Source: Oncomelania hupensis
Lineage: Eukaryota > Mollusca > Gastropoda > Littorinimorpha > Pomatiopsidae
NCBI GenBank assembly: GCA_036898135.1
Contig: CM072519.1
Location: 70,131,250-70,195,249 of the forward strand
Length of the DNA stretch: 64,000 nucleotides
Direction: 5' to 3'
Shown: positions 9,869-21,015 of the stretch, one piece after another
Position numbering within the stretch: position 1 is the first letter of the stretch
Layout of the letters: each line of letters opens with the position of its first letter
Made by a program: the position numbers and the translations under genes
Notes under the pieces: generated by a model
Database searches by the model: none
What the model saw: the letters and a program-made list of their open reading frames with translations, nothing else
What the model was told of the DNA's origin: nothing

Positions 9869-10812
9869 AAACCACTACGTTATGTTGACAGAGTTTCTAT
9901 CATTTTAACAAAAGGAAGAAAGACTTAGTTCCTGAAGGAACAAAAAGCACAATTAACGATTGGCTGTTTTATTCTGTTGGGTAATTATTTACTGGCCAAC
10001 GCTTCCCCACCACGCCATTACAAACACAAGTATGGTCGGTACAGAACAAACCATTCAGAGTTTGGGGAGTGTGAACGATCGGAACGTGATGATTTGCTGC
10101 AGTCACATTCCGTGCCGTATCGTTGCGCAAAAATGAATGACACGTTAAGTGTGTAGTAAAAATCCCATTTCAATTCTGTATCTACGCTAAAACTGGAGGT
10201 ATTGCGCCTGTTGGGATTTCTCTTGGGGGGGGGGGGGGGGGGTAATACATATGTGTTGTGTTGTGTGGTATTGTATTGTGTTTTGTGGTATTGTATTGTG
10301 TTGTTGTGCCCTATACTTCGCTATACATTGCTACTGCTGTTAATACGGATGCTGTATGGGATCCATAGTGCAGCAGACAATCACCGGTTAATTCTCTTTA
10401 ATATTTTGTAAGAATTTCAAGCGCCTGCTGCTAAATAGTGTAATTATGCAGCGGCGCGAGTCTTATCGGTAAAAAGAAAAAAAAACAGCGTTTCAGTTGC
10501 AATTCTGCGATGTGGACAAAGCTTCTTGGAGAAACTGGTACACGCTAACTATGCTGCCCTGTCGCACTGGAGACTTGAGTTGATTTCTCTACGATGAAGG
10601 GAGATTTCTTTTTCTGAATTAATTCAGCTTTTTGGTGTGGTAAATACTATTTATAGCCAAGAGAGCTGAAATGCAGGCGCGTGCACTACATGTGGAGCAT
10701 CCTCTGGTTTAGTGGTGCAGAATGTGTAACTTTATTTTATTTTTATTTATTTATTTTAACAACTTTTATTATCACCGAGGTGAAATTCGGGCACTTTCAT
10801 TTTTGAAAGTAC
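9869..10812. other. Sequence with no recognisable gene
   Basis: AT-rich sequence with a G run at 10228-10242, a TTGTGT-rich stretch at 10254-10305 and TTTAT repeats at 10731-10755. No coding or repeat homology seen. Confidence 0.5.
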
Positions 10813-10872
10813 ATTACATTACATGATTATTGCTTTAGGTCCAGCGGACTCTTCAGAGCCAAATCAGGACCA
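10813..10872 (-). mobile_element. R1 retroposon, 60-bp 5'-truncated copy with target duplication
   Basis: Only the last ~45 bp of R1 plus an ATGTAATGTAAT tail are present. The 12-bp direct repeat TTTTGAAAGTAC flanks it at 10801-10812 and 10873-10884. Severe 5' truncation, a tail and a target duplication indicate target-primed reverse transcription. Confidence 0.85.
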
Positions 10873-10884
10873 TTTTGAAAGTAC

Positions 10885-11165
10885 AGCAGCCCCAAGTGAA
10901 GCGCTTTACCCAAGGTATATGCTGTGTGTGTTCTTGTCACCGGCACTTACCCGTCTAGGACAGGAGCGTCAGGATCTTTAAAGTCCCTTATGATGACATG
11001 CATGCGACACAGACTGGACCTCGGTTTATACTCTCATCCGAAGGAGTAGGAAACGGGAGTAAAGTGTCTTTCCCATGAACACAACACAATGCCTCGGCTT
11101 GGGCTCGAACTCGGGACGTTCAGATCCGCAAGCCAACGCTCTTACCACTCGGCCACCGCGCCTGC
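10885..11165 (-). mobile_element. tRNA-derived SINE, family S2
   Basis: The minus-strand head reads GCGCGGTGGCCGAGTGGTAA (A box of the Ser/Leu tRNA type) and ends with B box GAGTTCGAGCCC near 11103-11114. The body has CGGATGAGAGTATAAACCGA and GACTTTAAAGATCCTGACGC. A headless homologue lies at 52270-52600. Not a functional tRNA: the anticodon arm is atypical. Confidence 0.78.
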
Positions 11166-11344
11166 CAACAGGGCCCAGGATGCCTGAAGTTGGCATTTTG
11201 AGCTCCTGGAATTCGATCATGGTAAGCGCCTTGAGCAGCCATTTGAGATGGTGATATAAGTGCACTATGTAATAACTATGGTTTTGGTTTACTTGCAACG
11301 AGTATAACGTCAACTGCGCCTGTTGGTTGTGGGACAGCTGTCTT

Positions 11345-11955
11345 TTTTCTTGAAAACTCTTCCTGGACAAGTCTCCTTGTTTGTGTATGAGGTCTGTTGG
11401 ATCAGCTTGGGAGTGTTAGACGCTTTCTGCCGGGTGGTCACTAGGGCTTCCTATGATTGTATTATTTAGCACTATAGGCATTTTATATGTATGTGTTTTG
11501 TTGATGATTTATAATGATGTTTGTATTCTATTTTGTTTTTGTAACCGGGGGTTCGAGTAGTTGGGGTAAAGCCTCAGCCGTCCCCTGTGTGGGACACACC
11601 AGCTCAAAGCCTAAGTGAGCAGCACTCTTAGGTTCCCCCACATTTTGCTGGCTGCGGGCTATTTATAGCTTGCCTACACCCTCCCTTCCAGTGAAAGGAA
11701 AGGAAAGCACTGGCGAAGCTATCGGCGAAGCTATTTATAGCTAGCCTGGCTGAACTAACCTCAAAACCTAAAAGCTTTGGTTGAGTCGGTGTGGGGATGT
11801 CTTTATTGTAAAGTGACTGGCCGGTGGAGGGCATTCAATTTTCCCACTAGGGTTGTTTCGGCAGATCTTTTATGCGGATTGGGGGTTGTCCGGTCCTGAT
11901 TTGGCTCGGAAGAGTCCGCTGGACCTAAAGCAACAATCAATCAATCAATCAATTA
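11345..11955 (+). mobile_element. R1 retroposon copy interrupted by a MITE
   Basis: Starts TTCTTGAAAACTCTTCC and ends GGACCTAAAGCAACAATC followed by an (AATC)n tail to about 11955. It matches 32460-32900 and 56330-56742 throughout, apart from the MITE at 11595-11793. Confidence 0.88.
11595..11793. mobile_element. MITE, copy 2 (199 bp, GGGA duplication)
   Basis: Same ends as copy 1 (CACACCAGCTCAAAGC ... GCTTTGGTTGAGTCGGTGTG), flanked by GGGA at 11591-11594 and 11794-11797. The R1 copy at 56540-56565 shows the unoccupied site GTGGGATGTCTTTATTG, which confirms both ends and the 4-bp duplication. Confidence 0.9.
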
Positions 11956-12044
11956 ATGTAGCCAATCGGTAATCAACTTTGAAGTGTAACATCTACTGCG
12001 CCTGTTGATTAAACTGTGGGACAGTTAATGTAGCCAATCAGTAA

Positions 12045-12265
12045 TCAACATTGAAGTTTAACGTCTACACCCACCATTGGCGATATATTGCATAAGGGAA
12101 TAACCTTCCCAGAAAAGAGAAGGCAAGGACCTAAATCAACACTGAACCACCAAAGCAATCGTACTGCTAATATGAAAATGACCACTTTTATCTGGCCCAC
12201 GGCGGGTTTGGAACCTAAGTCGTTGGTGTGCCAGGCCGAGCGCACTACCGCTTAGCTAGGGTCGA
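12045..12265 (-). mobile_element. tRNA-derived SINE, family S4
   Basis: The minus-strand head (about 12262-12195) has A-box-like TAGCTAAGCGGTAGTGCGC and B-box-like AGGTTCCAAACCC. No second copy was seen, so the 3' boundary is a guess. Confidence 0.55.
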
Positions 12266-12424
12266 TGTGGCTCTCCTTCAAGGTCGTTGTTGTGTCAGAT
12301 CGCTGACCAGCCAGAGCAAGCCGCGATAATTGGTGATAATGGTCTCCATTGACTACCGGACTGGCATGGACACCCTGGGACCAAGCTTTCGTTTCATTAG
12401 CGACTATCCTAGTTTGTGTTTCGT

Positions 12425-13055
12425 GCTTTCTTCCCTTCTCTTCTCTTGCTTGTTATATCTTCTCTTTCTTGCTTGTTATATCTTCTCTTCTCCTGCCTGT
12501 TATATCTTCTCTTTCTTGTCTGTTATATCTTGTCTTCTACTGCCTGTTATATGTTCTCTTCTCCTGCCTGTTATATCTTCTATTTCTTGCCTGTTATATC
12601 TTCTCTTCTCCTGCCTGTTATATCTTGTCTTCTCCTGCCTGTTATATCTTCTCTTCTATTGTCTGTTATATCTTCTCTTTTCTTGCCTGTTATATCTTTT
12701 CTTCGAATTTCCTGGTATATCTTCTCTTCTATTGCCTGTTATATCTTCTCTTCTCTTGCCTGTTATATCTTCTCTTCTATTGTCTGTCATATCTTCTCCT
12801 GCCTATTATATCTTCTCTTTTCTTGTCTGTTATATCTTTTCTTTCCTGGTATATCTTCTCTTCTCCTGCCTGTTATATCTTCTCTTTTCTTGCCTGTAAT
12901 ATATTTTCTTTCCTGGTATAAGCCTACCTTCTCTTCTCTTGCCTGTTATATCTTCTCTTCTATTGTCTGTTATATCTTCTCTTCTATTGTCTGTCATATC
13001 TTCTCTTCTATTGTCTGTTATATCTTCTCTTCTATTGTCTCTTCTCCTCATGCGC
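12425..13055. repeat. 24-bp pyrimidine-rich minisatellite
   Basis: Imperfect units around CCTGTTATATCTTCTCTTCT. Several frames stay open because the period is a multiple of three; they encode hydrophobic repeats and I treat them as non-coding. Confidence 0.9.
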
Positions 13056-13369
13056 ACGTCTGTTTACTCTCTCTGTGTATGTTGGGGGTGGGGGGAGGGG
13101 AAGAGCGAAAGAGAGAAAGGTGTGAAGTGGCGTACTTCAGGTGTATCAAATCTTAACACCTTAACACTTTCACAAATAAACCATAATTTAGCTTTGTTTC
13201 ACGAACGTGCAAACAACATCAATAACATCATCGATAGGTTAAACATGGACCATTATAGGAACGTTTGCGTGTAATTCTGCATTGTATCAAGCCCACTCTT
13301 AAACAATGCTGGAGTGCCGTGTTCACTTTCCTTACCAGGCTGGAGTCATTGATGAGCCGGAGACATGAG

Positions 13370-13377
13370 AGGGAAAG

Positions 13378-13416
<39 letters not shown>

Positions 13417-13617
13417 GGACAGACAGAAAAAAAGGATAAGACAGAGAGAGACAGACATACAAACAGACCAAGAGAGAGAGAAACGGACAGACAGACCATG
13501 AGAATAAGACAGAGAGTGACAGACAAACAGACCATGAGAATAAGACAGAGAGTGACCGACATGCAAACAGACCAAGAGAATAAGACAGAGAGTGACAGAC
13601 ATAGGCCTACAAACAGA

Positions 13618-13710
<93 letters not shown>
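13370..13710. repeat. (GA)n microsatellites with a diverged ACAGA repeat between
   Basis: Pure GA at 13379-13412 and 13620-13708 bracket units such as AATAAGACAGAGAGTGAC. Confidence 0.93.
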
Positions 13711-13712
<2 letters not shown>

Positions 13713-13964
13713 TGACAGATACAAGTCTTCTTATGCCTTATGTCTTAGTCTGCTGAGCTTTTGACGCAGTGTCAGGCAACGGTCCAGTAGGAGCTGATCT
13801 CGTCACTTTGAGATAAAATCCTAGAAAGGGATTTAATTCTACTACTGAAAGGATCGCGATACATCGTGTTTCATGCATATGCATTGCTGTTTACAAAGTT
13901 TATCAGCACTTTTTTTTATTAGGGAGCTACTTTTCAACCACGTAGTATTACTTGAACATTAATG

Positions 13965-13965
<1 letters not shown>

Positions 13966-14045
<80 letters not shown>
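13966..14045. repeat. (AAT)n microsatellite beside a retroposon 3' end
   Basis: The array is followed by GGGTATTTATATAGCGCTTT. Its complement (AGCGCTATATAAATACCC plus an ATT tail) is a common retroposon 3' end, and the arrangement recurs at 63647-63760. Confidence 0.9.
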
Positions 14046-14416
14046 GGGTATTTATATAGCGCTTTTTTCTAACAATATCTGTTCAAAGCACAGTTCTCAC
14101 GCATTTAAACTTAACGTTAACATCGAAAAACATACGAAAAGAAGTGAAACAAAAGCAAGACACTAATAAATTATGCAATGATATAATACAAACATGAAAA
14201 ACAAAATATTTACCTGGAAACAAAAAAAGACGAGGGAGGAAGCGGGAGGAGGAGAGCAGCTAGGGAGTGAGGGGGGCTGTGGGCGTGTGGTGTGAGGGCG
14301 GTGGTCTGAATCAGGAAAGAAGGACTGATGATGGTGATGAGCGGCGGATCAGACATTTGTAAGGAAGGACGAGATGAGTTTTCAAGTTGGACTTGTATGT
14401 ATGATAGTGATCGCCT

Positions 14417-14419
<3 letters not shown>
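14046..14419. other. Retroposon-like sequence, no gene
   Basis: The first ~60 bp after the AAT tract look like a retroposon 3' end; the rest is AT-rich, then purine-rich at 14225-14310. No coding signal. Confidence 0.45.
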
Positions 14420-14497
<78 letters not shown>

Positions 14498-14506
14498 TTA
14501 ATAATA
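14420..14506. repeat. (AAT)n microsatellite
   Basis: About 29 units with one interruption near 14496. It lies at the 3' end of the S3 SINE that follows. Confidence 0.96.
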
Positions 14507-14511
14507 AAAAA

Positions 14512-14797
14512 GGTAAAGGTAGTCCCATAGCCTTGTGGCCGTAGGGGAGCGTGATGTTGGAGATCACACTTATCTTGGGCCAGCGTAATGAGGGTGATGC
14601 CCAACTCTCTCCCTCGCTGCTTTACCTTCCCCACCCTCAAGAGAGTAGGTACTCAATCACAGTTGAGTCAACTGGGGGCGTTGTTGTTTGTCGCTTCACA
14701 CCTTAGCGGTCACCCATCCAAGTGCTAACCGCACCGGACGGTGCTTCACTTTCGACACAGTAGCGAGTGCTCCAACCACTGCACTATCCGACACCCC
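14512..14797 (-). mobile_element. SINE with tRNA-like and 5S-like parts, family S3
   Basis: On the minus strand a tRNA-like start (GATAGTGCAGTGGTTGGAGC) is followed by GTGCGGTTAGCACTTGGATG and GGTGACCGC. The latter closely matches the box C region of 5S rRNA (GGTTAGTACTTGGATGGGAG). The copy ends in an (ATT)n tail. A second copy is at 60785-61155. Confidence 0.65.
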
Positions 14798-14800
14798 GAT

Positions 14801-14802
<2 letters not shown>

Positions 14803-14878
<76 letters not shown>
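14803..14878. repeat. (AAT)n microsatellite
   Basis: About 25 AAT units, next to sequence like a LINE 3' end (AAGATAATTTATTGCCAAGT, 14888-14907). Confidence 0.96.
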
Positions 14879-14879
14879 C

Positions 14880-15404
14880 ATCAAGTTCAAGATAATTTAT
14901 TGCCAAGTGAATAATACACAAGGAATGCATTCGGTAAACGCTGCAGCACCACACAAAAGCACATATAAAACATAGAGAACATGTGAACAAGCTAACAGCA
15001 AATCACAATAAAAGGATAAGAAGCTAAAGTCATGAAACAAATGAACTGTACAAAAGGGCAAATATATATTTGCTAGTCAACACATACACACACAAACACA
15101 CGCGCGCACACACACACACATGATACACACACCAACACAAGCGCACATTGCTGACTCCTAGCCATCCAGTTTTCACTCTTCATCCATTCGGTCTCGTGTT
15201 ACTTTAACATTAGCACGCCTATGTGCAGCGAGTAGGCCTACTTGTACGAAACGAGCGACAAAGTTACTGGCTCTCGCAACACGTTATGGCGACGACATGT
15301 GGTTAGGCAATGGGCAGAGAACTGGATATATACAATAAATTTGATAAACTGTGGTTCTGAAGGAGAAGGACTACACTGTTGAATGCACTGACATTGGATA
15401 CACT
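14880..15404. other. LINE 3'-end-like sequence and spacer
   Basis: 14885-14945 resembles the LINE-tail-like sequence at 27600-27650 (TTATTTCGCCAAGTGACAAG). The rest holds an (AC)n stretch at 15085-15122 and no gene. Confidence 0.4.
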
Positions 15405-15555
15405 ATAGTTTGATACACACAACAAACACACATCTATCACTCAGATGTATGGTGTAAAGGCAGGGAGATCGCTATTTAGAAGACGGAAAAATAATTGAAC
15501 TTTCATGTTTGAAGATTTGTGATTGATTGCATCCAATGCCATTATTGAAGAGCCT
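15405..15555 (-). mobile_element. S1 SINE 3' fragment
   Basis: GGTGTAAAGGCAGGGAGATC, the CTATTTAGAAGACGG segment and TGCCATTATTGAAG match 38270-38365 and the tail of the 7225 and 23820 copies. The tRNA head is missing. Confidence 0.65.
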
Positions 15556-15997
15556 GCTGTGAAAGAAGTAGCTGGACACTGTTTACTTGGTTTTCGCAGT
15601 GCACAGACTCCTCTTCTGTGCAATTATAACTTGCAAAGCTTAAACAATTGAAAAGGTAACTATTAAAATTACATAAAACGTGTAGGGTTAATTTAACATC
15701 GGCTTTCAAATAATCTAAAAGAGTACACATTGAAATGGTTCACGTTTACTTTGAAAGATGGATAACATGGAAATGTCATTTGGACATCAAAAAATGAAGG
15801 TGTCTACAATTGCCGGCATCAAAGACAAATTTATTCCTGAAGCCATATCGTAAGAAGAACAAACACAGATGAGAGAGTGAACTTTTCCCAAAGTTTGCAA
15901 ACTGTAGCATGACTGCACCCAATCACCCACATAAATAGGGGCTAGTCGCTAGATGCAAAGTCTGATCCAAAACTAGAATGGGACTGGTGACTAGGGA
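15556..15997. other. Unassigned sequence
   Basis: AT-rich, no coding or repeat homology seen. Confidence 0.4.
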
Positions 15998-16096
15998 TGG
16001 AGAAGAAGAAGAAGAAGAAGAAGAAGAAGAAGAAGAAGAAGAAGAAGAAGAAGAAGAAGAAGAAGAAGAAGAAGAAGAAGAAGAAGAAGAAGAAGA
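15998..16096. repeat. (GAA)n microsatellite
   Basis: About 33 AGA units. Acidic, basic and Ser/Phe-rich open frames in all phases are artefacts of the repeat. Confidence 0.97.
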
Positions 16097-16260
16097 CGGA
16101 GAAGCAGAAGAAGAAGGAGGAGAAGGAGGAAGAGGAGGTGAAAGAAGAATGGGAGGTAAGGCAGAGGCAAATGGAATGAGGAGATAATAATAGGAACCAG
16201 ATAAATAAATAGATGGTCTTTGCAAAGTCTATGGTTCTAATGGAAGAAGGGGGTGGGGAG

Positions 16261-16545
16261 GCAGAAGAAGAAGAAGAAGAAGAAGAAGAAGAAGAAGAAG
16301 AAGAAGAAGAAGAAGAAGAAGAAGAAGAAGAAGAAAAAGAAAAAGAAGGAGGAGGAGGAGAAGAAGAAGAAGAAGAAGAGAAGAAGAGAAGAAGAAGAAG
16401 AAGAAGAAGAAGAAGAAGAAGAAGAAGAAGAAGAAGAAGAAGAAGAAGAAAAAGAAGGAGAAGGAGGAGGAGAAGAAGAAGAAGAAGAAGAAGAAGAAGA
16501 AGAAGAAGAAGAAGAAGAAGAAGAAGAAGAAGAAAGAGGCGGGGA
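16261..16545. repeat. (GAA)n microsatellite, imperfect
   Basis: GAA tracts interrupted by GGA and AAA variants; the long purine strand could form triplex DNA. The flank to 16650 is still purine-rich. Confidence 0.96.
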
Positions 16546-16702
16546 AAAGGAGAGCGTGGAGAAGAGAAGGAGACTGAAGAAGAAGATGACGATGAGGATG
16601 CTGAGAATGCTGATGAGGAGGAAGAGGAAGAAGAGGCTGAAAAGAGACAAAAAAAGAAGACGATAAAGCTAGATACGAAGTCTTTCGCTTTTTATTAAAA
16701 GG

Positions 16703-16770
16703 TAATATCACAAAGTTATCTTCTATAAAAGGGCATTTTTTCTAGGAAACGATTATTAGAAGATACTATC
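16703..16770. repeat. Dispersed ~60-bp repeat, single copy
   Basis: ATCACAAAGTTATCTTCTAT, the TTTTTCTAGGAAACGATTAT segment and TTAGAAGATACTATC recur as a tandem pair at 28408-28515. Identity unknown. Confidence 0.75.
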
Positions 16771-17120
16771 TATAACGTATGGATATTTTGATCGTGTGCG
16801 CCTGTTTATATTAGCTAACTGAATGCAGATTATATTTGACTCCTAGAAAGAAATAAGCGTGCGTGCAAGTTCTCTGTTTACTATCACACCCACAAACGTA
16901 CAGACTCTTTCCAATACAGGCAAACACCAACACAAAAATATACGTTCCACGTTCTCTAACTTTATACAAACAAACAACAATATTTAATAGCAAGCCTTCG
17001 CTCCAATTCTTTCATACAGAGATTCTAACACAGCTAACCCTAACACATGTCTCTCTCAACACCAGCTTCACACAAGCTTGAAGAAGTCGAACCTGAATGC
17101 TTGAAATGGATAAACGAAGC
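16771..17120. other. Left flank of the Ginger1-like element
   Basis: AT-rich sequence without a recognisable gene. A possible short coding stretch at 17070-17120 has no clear continuation at 27218. Confidence 0.35.
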
Positions 17121-17124
17121 CCGG
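17121..17124. other. Target-site duplication CCGG, left
   Basis: Paired with CCGG at 27214-27217. Because CCGG is palindromic, the sequence alone cannot exclude that it belongs to the terminal inverted repeat. Confidence 0.7.
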
Positions 17125-17290
17125 TGTAACGTGCCGAAAGCGTCCCTGGCCCAAATTAACTCCCGGGAGTAAATCTGGGACGGCCTGGTTTTACTCCCGG
17201 GAGTTATTCTGGTCCTGGACCAGATTGACCCCCAGCCTGTTCCAAAATGACTCCCGGGAGTAAAACTGGATCACAGGACCAAAACAGCCC
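17125..17290 (+). repeat. Left terminal inverted repeat
   Basis: Starts TGTAACGTGCCGAAAGCGTC. Palindromes ACTCCCGGGAGT lie at 17159-17170, 17193-17204 and about 17251-17262. CCTGGACCAGATTGACCCCC and CAGCCTGTTCCAAAAT are shared with the right end. They are candidate binding sites for the transposase. Confidence 0.88.
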
Positions 17291-20200
17291 CCCCAACTTC
17301 TCTTGTCTTTTCAATGTATTCTTAGTTCTTAATATGGGAGTTAAAAACGGACAGGCCCAACATCGCCCCCTCAGCTAATCAAAGTAAGTAGGGGAGTCAA
17401 ACGGGGACAGCACCAAAACCGACCCCTACCGATCAGGTGCATCAAATTCTGCACAAGGGAGTTAAACGGGGACAGGACCAAAAACGCCCCCTTACACATC
17501 AGATGCAATAAAACACTGCATAGGGGAGTCAAACGGGGACAGGACCAAAACCGCCCCCCTTACACATCAGATGCAGAAAACACTGCAAAGGGGAGTCAAA
17601 CGGAGACCGGACCAAAACCGCCCCCCTTACACATCAGATGCAGAACTCACTGCATAGGGGAGTGAAACGGGGACAGGACCAAAACCGCCCCCTTACACAT
17701 CAGATGCAGAAAACACTGCATAGGGGAGTGAAATGGGGACAGGACCAAAACCGCCCCCCGTTACACATCAGATGCAGAAAACATTGCATAGGGGAGTCAA
17801 ACGGGGACAGGACCAAAACCGCACCCAGCCCCTTACACATCAGATGCATAAAACACTGCGTGGGGGAGTCAAACGGGGACAGGACCAAAATCGCCCCTCT
17901 TACACATGTAGTTGTAACTACAAAAACACTGCACAGGGGAGTCAAACGGGGACAGGACTAAAACCGCCCCCCTTATACATCAGATGCAGAAAACACTGCA
18001 TAGGGGAGTCAAACGGGGACAGGACCAAAACCGCCCTCTTACACATCAGATGCAGAAAACACTGCATAGGGGAGTCAAACGGGGACAGGACCAACCCCCC
18101 CCTTACACATCAGATGCAGAAAACACTGAATAGGGGAGTCAAACGGGGACAGGACCAAAACCCCCCCCCCCCCTATACATCAGAAGAAGCAAACACTGCA
18201 CAGGGGAAGTCAAACGGGGACAGGACCAAAACCGCCCTCCTACACAATTAGTTGTAACTACAAAACACTGCACATGGGAGTCAAACGGGGACAGGACCAA
18301 AACCGCCCCCCACACATCCCTTACACATCAGATGCAGAAAACACTGCATAGGGGAGTCAAACGGGGACAGGACCAAAACCCCCCCCCCCCTTACACATCA
18401 GATGCAGAAAAACACTGCATAGGGGAGTCAAACGGGGACAGGACCAAAACCGCCCCCCTTACACATCAGATGCAGAAAACACTGAATAGGGGAGTCAAAC
18501 GGGGACAGGACCAAAACCGCCCCCCCCCCCTATTTATCTGAAGAAGCAAACACTGCACAGGGGAGTCAAACGGGGACAGGACCAAAACCGCCCCCCTATA
18601 CAATCAGATGCAAAAACACTGCACAGGAGAGTCAAACGGGGACAGGACCAAAACCGCCTTCCTTACACATCAGATGCAGAAAACACTGCATAGGGAGTCA
18701 ACGGGGACAGGACCAAAACCGCCCCCCTTACACATCAGATGCAGAAAACACTGCATAGGGGAGTCAAACGGGGACCGGACCAAAACCGCCCCCCTTACAC
18801 ATCAGATGCAGAAAACACTGCATAGGGGAGTTAAATGGGGACAGGACCAAAACCGCCCCCCTTACACATCAGATGCAGAAAACACTGCATAGGGGAGTCA
18901 AACGGGGACCGGACCAAAACCGCCCCCCTTACACATCAGATGCAGAAAACACTGCATAGGGGAGTTAAATGGGGACAGGACCAAAACCGCCCCCCTTACA
19001 CATCAGATGCAGAAAACACTGCATAGGGGAGTTAAATGGGGACAGGACCAAAACCGCCCCCCTTACACATCAGATGCAGAAAACACTGCATAGGGGAGTA
19101 AAACGGGGACCGGACCAAAACCGCCCCCCTTACACATCAGATGCAGAAAACACTGCATAGGGGAGTTAAATGGGGACAGGACCAAAACCGCCCCCCTTAC
19201 ACATCAGATGCAGAAAACACTGCATAGGGGAGTCAAACGGGGACCGGACCAAAACCGCCCCCCTTACACATCAGATGCAGAAAACACTGCATAGGGGAGT
19301 TAAATGGGGACAGGACCAAAACCGCCCCCCTTACACATCAGATGCAGAAAACACTGCATAGGGGAGTAAAACGGGGACAGGACCAAAACCGCCCCCCTTA
19401 CACATCAGATGCAGAAAACACTGCATAGGGGAGTCAAACGGGGACCGGACCAAAAACCGCCCCCCTTACACATCAGATGCAGAAAACACTGCATAGGGGA
19501 GTTAAATGGGGACAGGACCAAAACCGCCCCCCTTACACATCAGATGCAGAAAACACTGCATAGGGGAGTCAAACGGGGACAGGACCAAAACCGCCCCCCG
19601 CACTCCATTACACATCAGATGCAGAAAACACTGCATAGAGGAGTCAAACGGGGACAGGACCAACACCGACCCCTACCGATCAGGTGCATAAAACACTGCA
19701 TAAGGGAGGTAAACATGGACAGGACCAAAAACGCCCCCCTTACACATCAGATGCATAAAACACTGCATAGGGGAGTCAAACGGGGACAGGACCAAAACCG
19801 CCCCACCCCCCTCTTAAACATCAGATGCAGAAAACACTGCATAGGGGAGTCAAACGGGTACAGGACCAAAACCGCCCCACCCCCCTCTTAAACATCAGAT
19901 GCAGAAAACACTGCATAGGGAGTCAAACGGGTACAGGACCAAAACCGCCCCCCCCCCCCCCACTCCCTTACACATCAGATGCAGAAAACACTGAATAGGG
20001 GAGTCAAACGTGGACAGGACCAAAACCATCCCCCCTACCCCCCCCCCCCACCGGTATTCATCCGAAGAAGCAGACACTTCACAGGGGAGTCAAACGGTGA
20101 CACAATTAGTTGTAACTACAAACACTGCATAGGGGAGTCAAACGGGGACAGGACCAAAACCGCCCCCCTTACACATCAGATGCAGAAAACACCGCATAGT

Positions 20201-20505
20201 CAAACGGGGACAAGACCAAAACCGACCCCTACCCATCAGATGCAGAAAACACTCCACAAAGGAGTCAAACGAGGACAAAACAAAAACCGCCGCCCCCCCC
20301 CCTCCCCCTACCCATCCGATACATAAAACAGTGCACAGGGGAGTCAAACAGGGACAGGACAAAAACCGCTTCCGTAACAAAATGAATACAAAGTCTAGGC
20401 CCTGAGTTAAACGGGGGACAGGAAAAAAAAACGTCCTCCTACTTCTTCAGAATGGAACAATGACTGAACAGGAGAGTTTAAATTGGCACAAGGCTGAAAT
20501 CGTCC
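17291..20505 (+). repeat. 67-bp satellite array, left arm
   Basis: The unit runs through CACATCAGATGCAGAAAACA, CTGCATAGGGGAGTCAAACG and GGGACAGGACCAAAACCGCC plus a C run. Outer units are diverged and the middle (18660-19600) is nearly uniform. There, units with GAGTCAAACGGGGACCGG and GAGTTAAATGGGGACAGG largely alternate, giving a 134-bp dimer. Some units replace the ATCAGATGCAG part with TTAGTTGTAACTAC (17905, 18247, 20106). Basic Arg/Lys-rich frames within it are artefacts. Confidence 0.95.
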
Positions 20506-20524
20506 CCCTCACCTAACACACATA

Positions 20525-20690
20525 CAAGTCTTTATTGTAAAGTGACTGGCTGGTGGAGAGCTTTCAGTTTTTACCACTAGGGTTGTTTCAGCAGATCTTT
20601 TATGCGGATCAGGGGTTGTCCGGTCCTGATTTGGCTCGGAAGAGTCCGCTGGACCTAAAGCAATAATCATGTAATGTAACACATTTCACA
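20525..20690 (+). mobile_element. R1 retroposon copy, 5' truncated
   Basis: TCTTTATTGTAAAGTGACTGG to GGACCTAAAGCAATAATCATG, with an ATGTAATGTAA tail. A possible duplication is TAACACA-like sequence at both edges. It lies between the left satellite arm and the gene, so it entered after the element was assembled. Confidence 0.85.
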
Positions 20691-21015
20691 TGAGAGTAAA
20701 TCGACCCTTGCACACAGGATGTAATGGAAATATTTGTATTAGCTTTGCACTACATTTGTAAGTCCACTTTGAATATTACTGATGCTGTTGTACGGGTACC
20801 CTGTTGTACGCAAGGTCATGTTGATAGGAGGAATAACGAAGCTTAACGTCCTATTGCATCAGCGTTAAGGACGATCACCACGTCGCCACCCTGACAACAA
20901 CGATCATCATCATCATATCAAAGTTGAGATTGTCATGTTGATATTATGTATGCATGACTATTTAAACTGTAGGCATATTGAGTCTCTTTATGCTATAGTG
21001 TGTGTCGGTGGGTAG
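20691..21015. other. Region upstream of the OTU gene
   Basis: No reverse-complement or forward match to an integrase core could be read here. It contains a (CAT)n stretch at 20905-20918 and ends in GT-rich DNA that runs into the gene's 5' end. Confidence 0.45.

Noticed and set aside
11095..11165. Possible functional Ser/Leu tRNA gene
   Set aside because: A and B boxes are present but the anticodon arm and variable loop are not convincing, and the sequence continues into a SINE body found elsewhere.
12330..13156. Hydrophobic, membrane-like frames
   Set aside because: 24-bp pyrimidine repeat; Leu/Phe/Ser content follows from CT-rich DNA.
15998..16711. Long acidic, basic and Phe/Ser-rich open frames
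   Set aside because: Translations of (GAA)n in every phase; no non-repetitive coding part.
17638..20326. Many Arg/Lys-rich frames such as QKTLHRGVKRGQDQN
   Set aside because: The 67-bp satellite shifts frame every unit, so no protein can be continuous.
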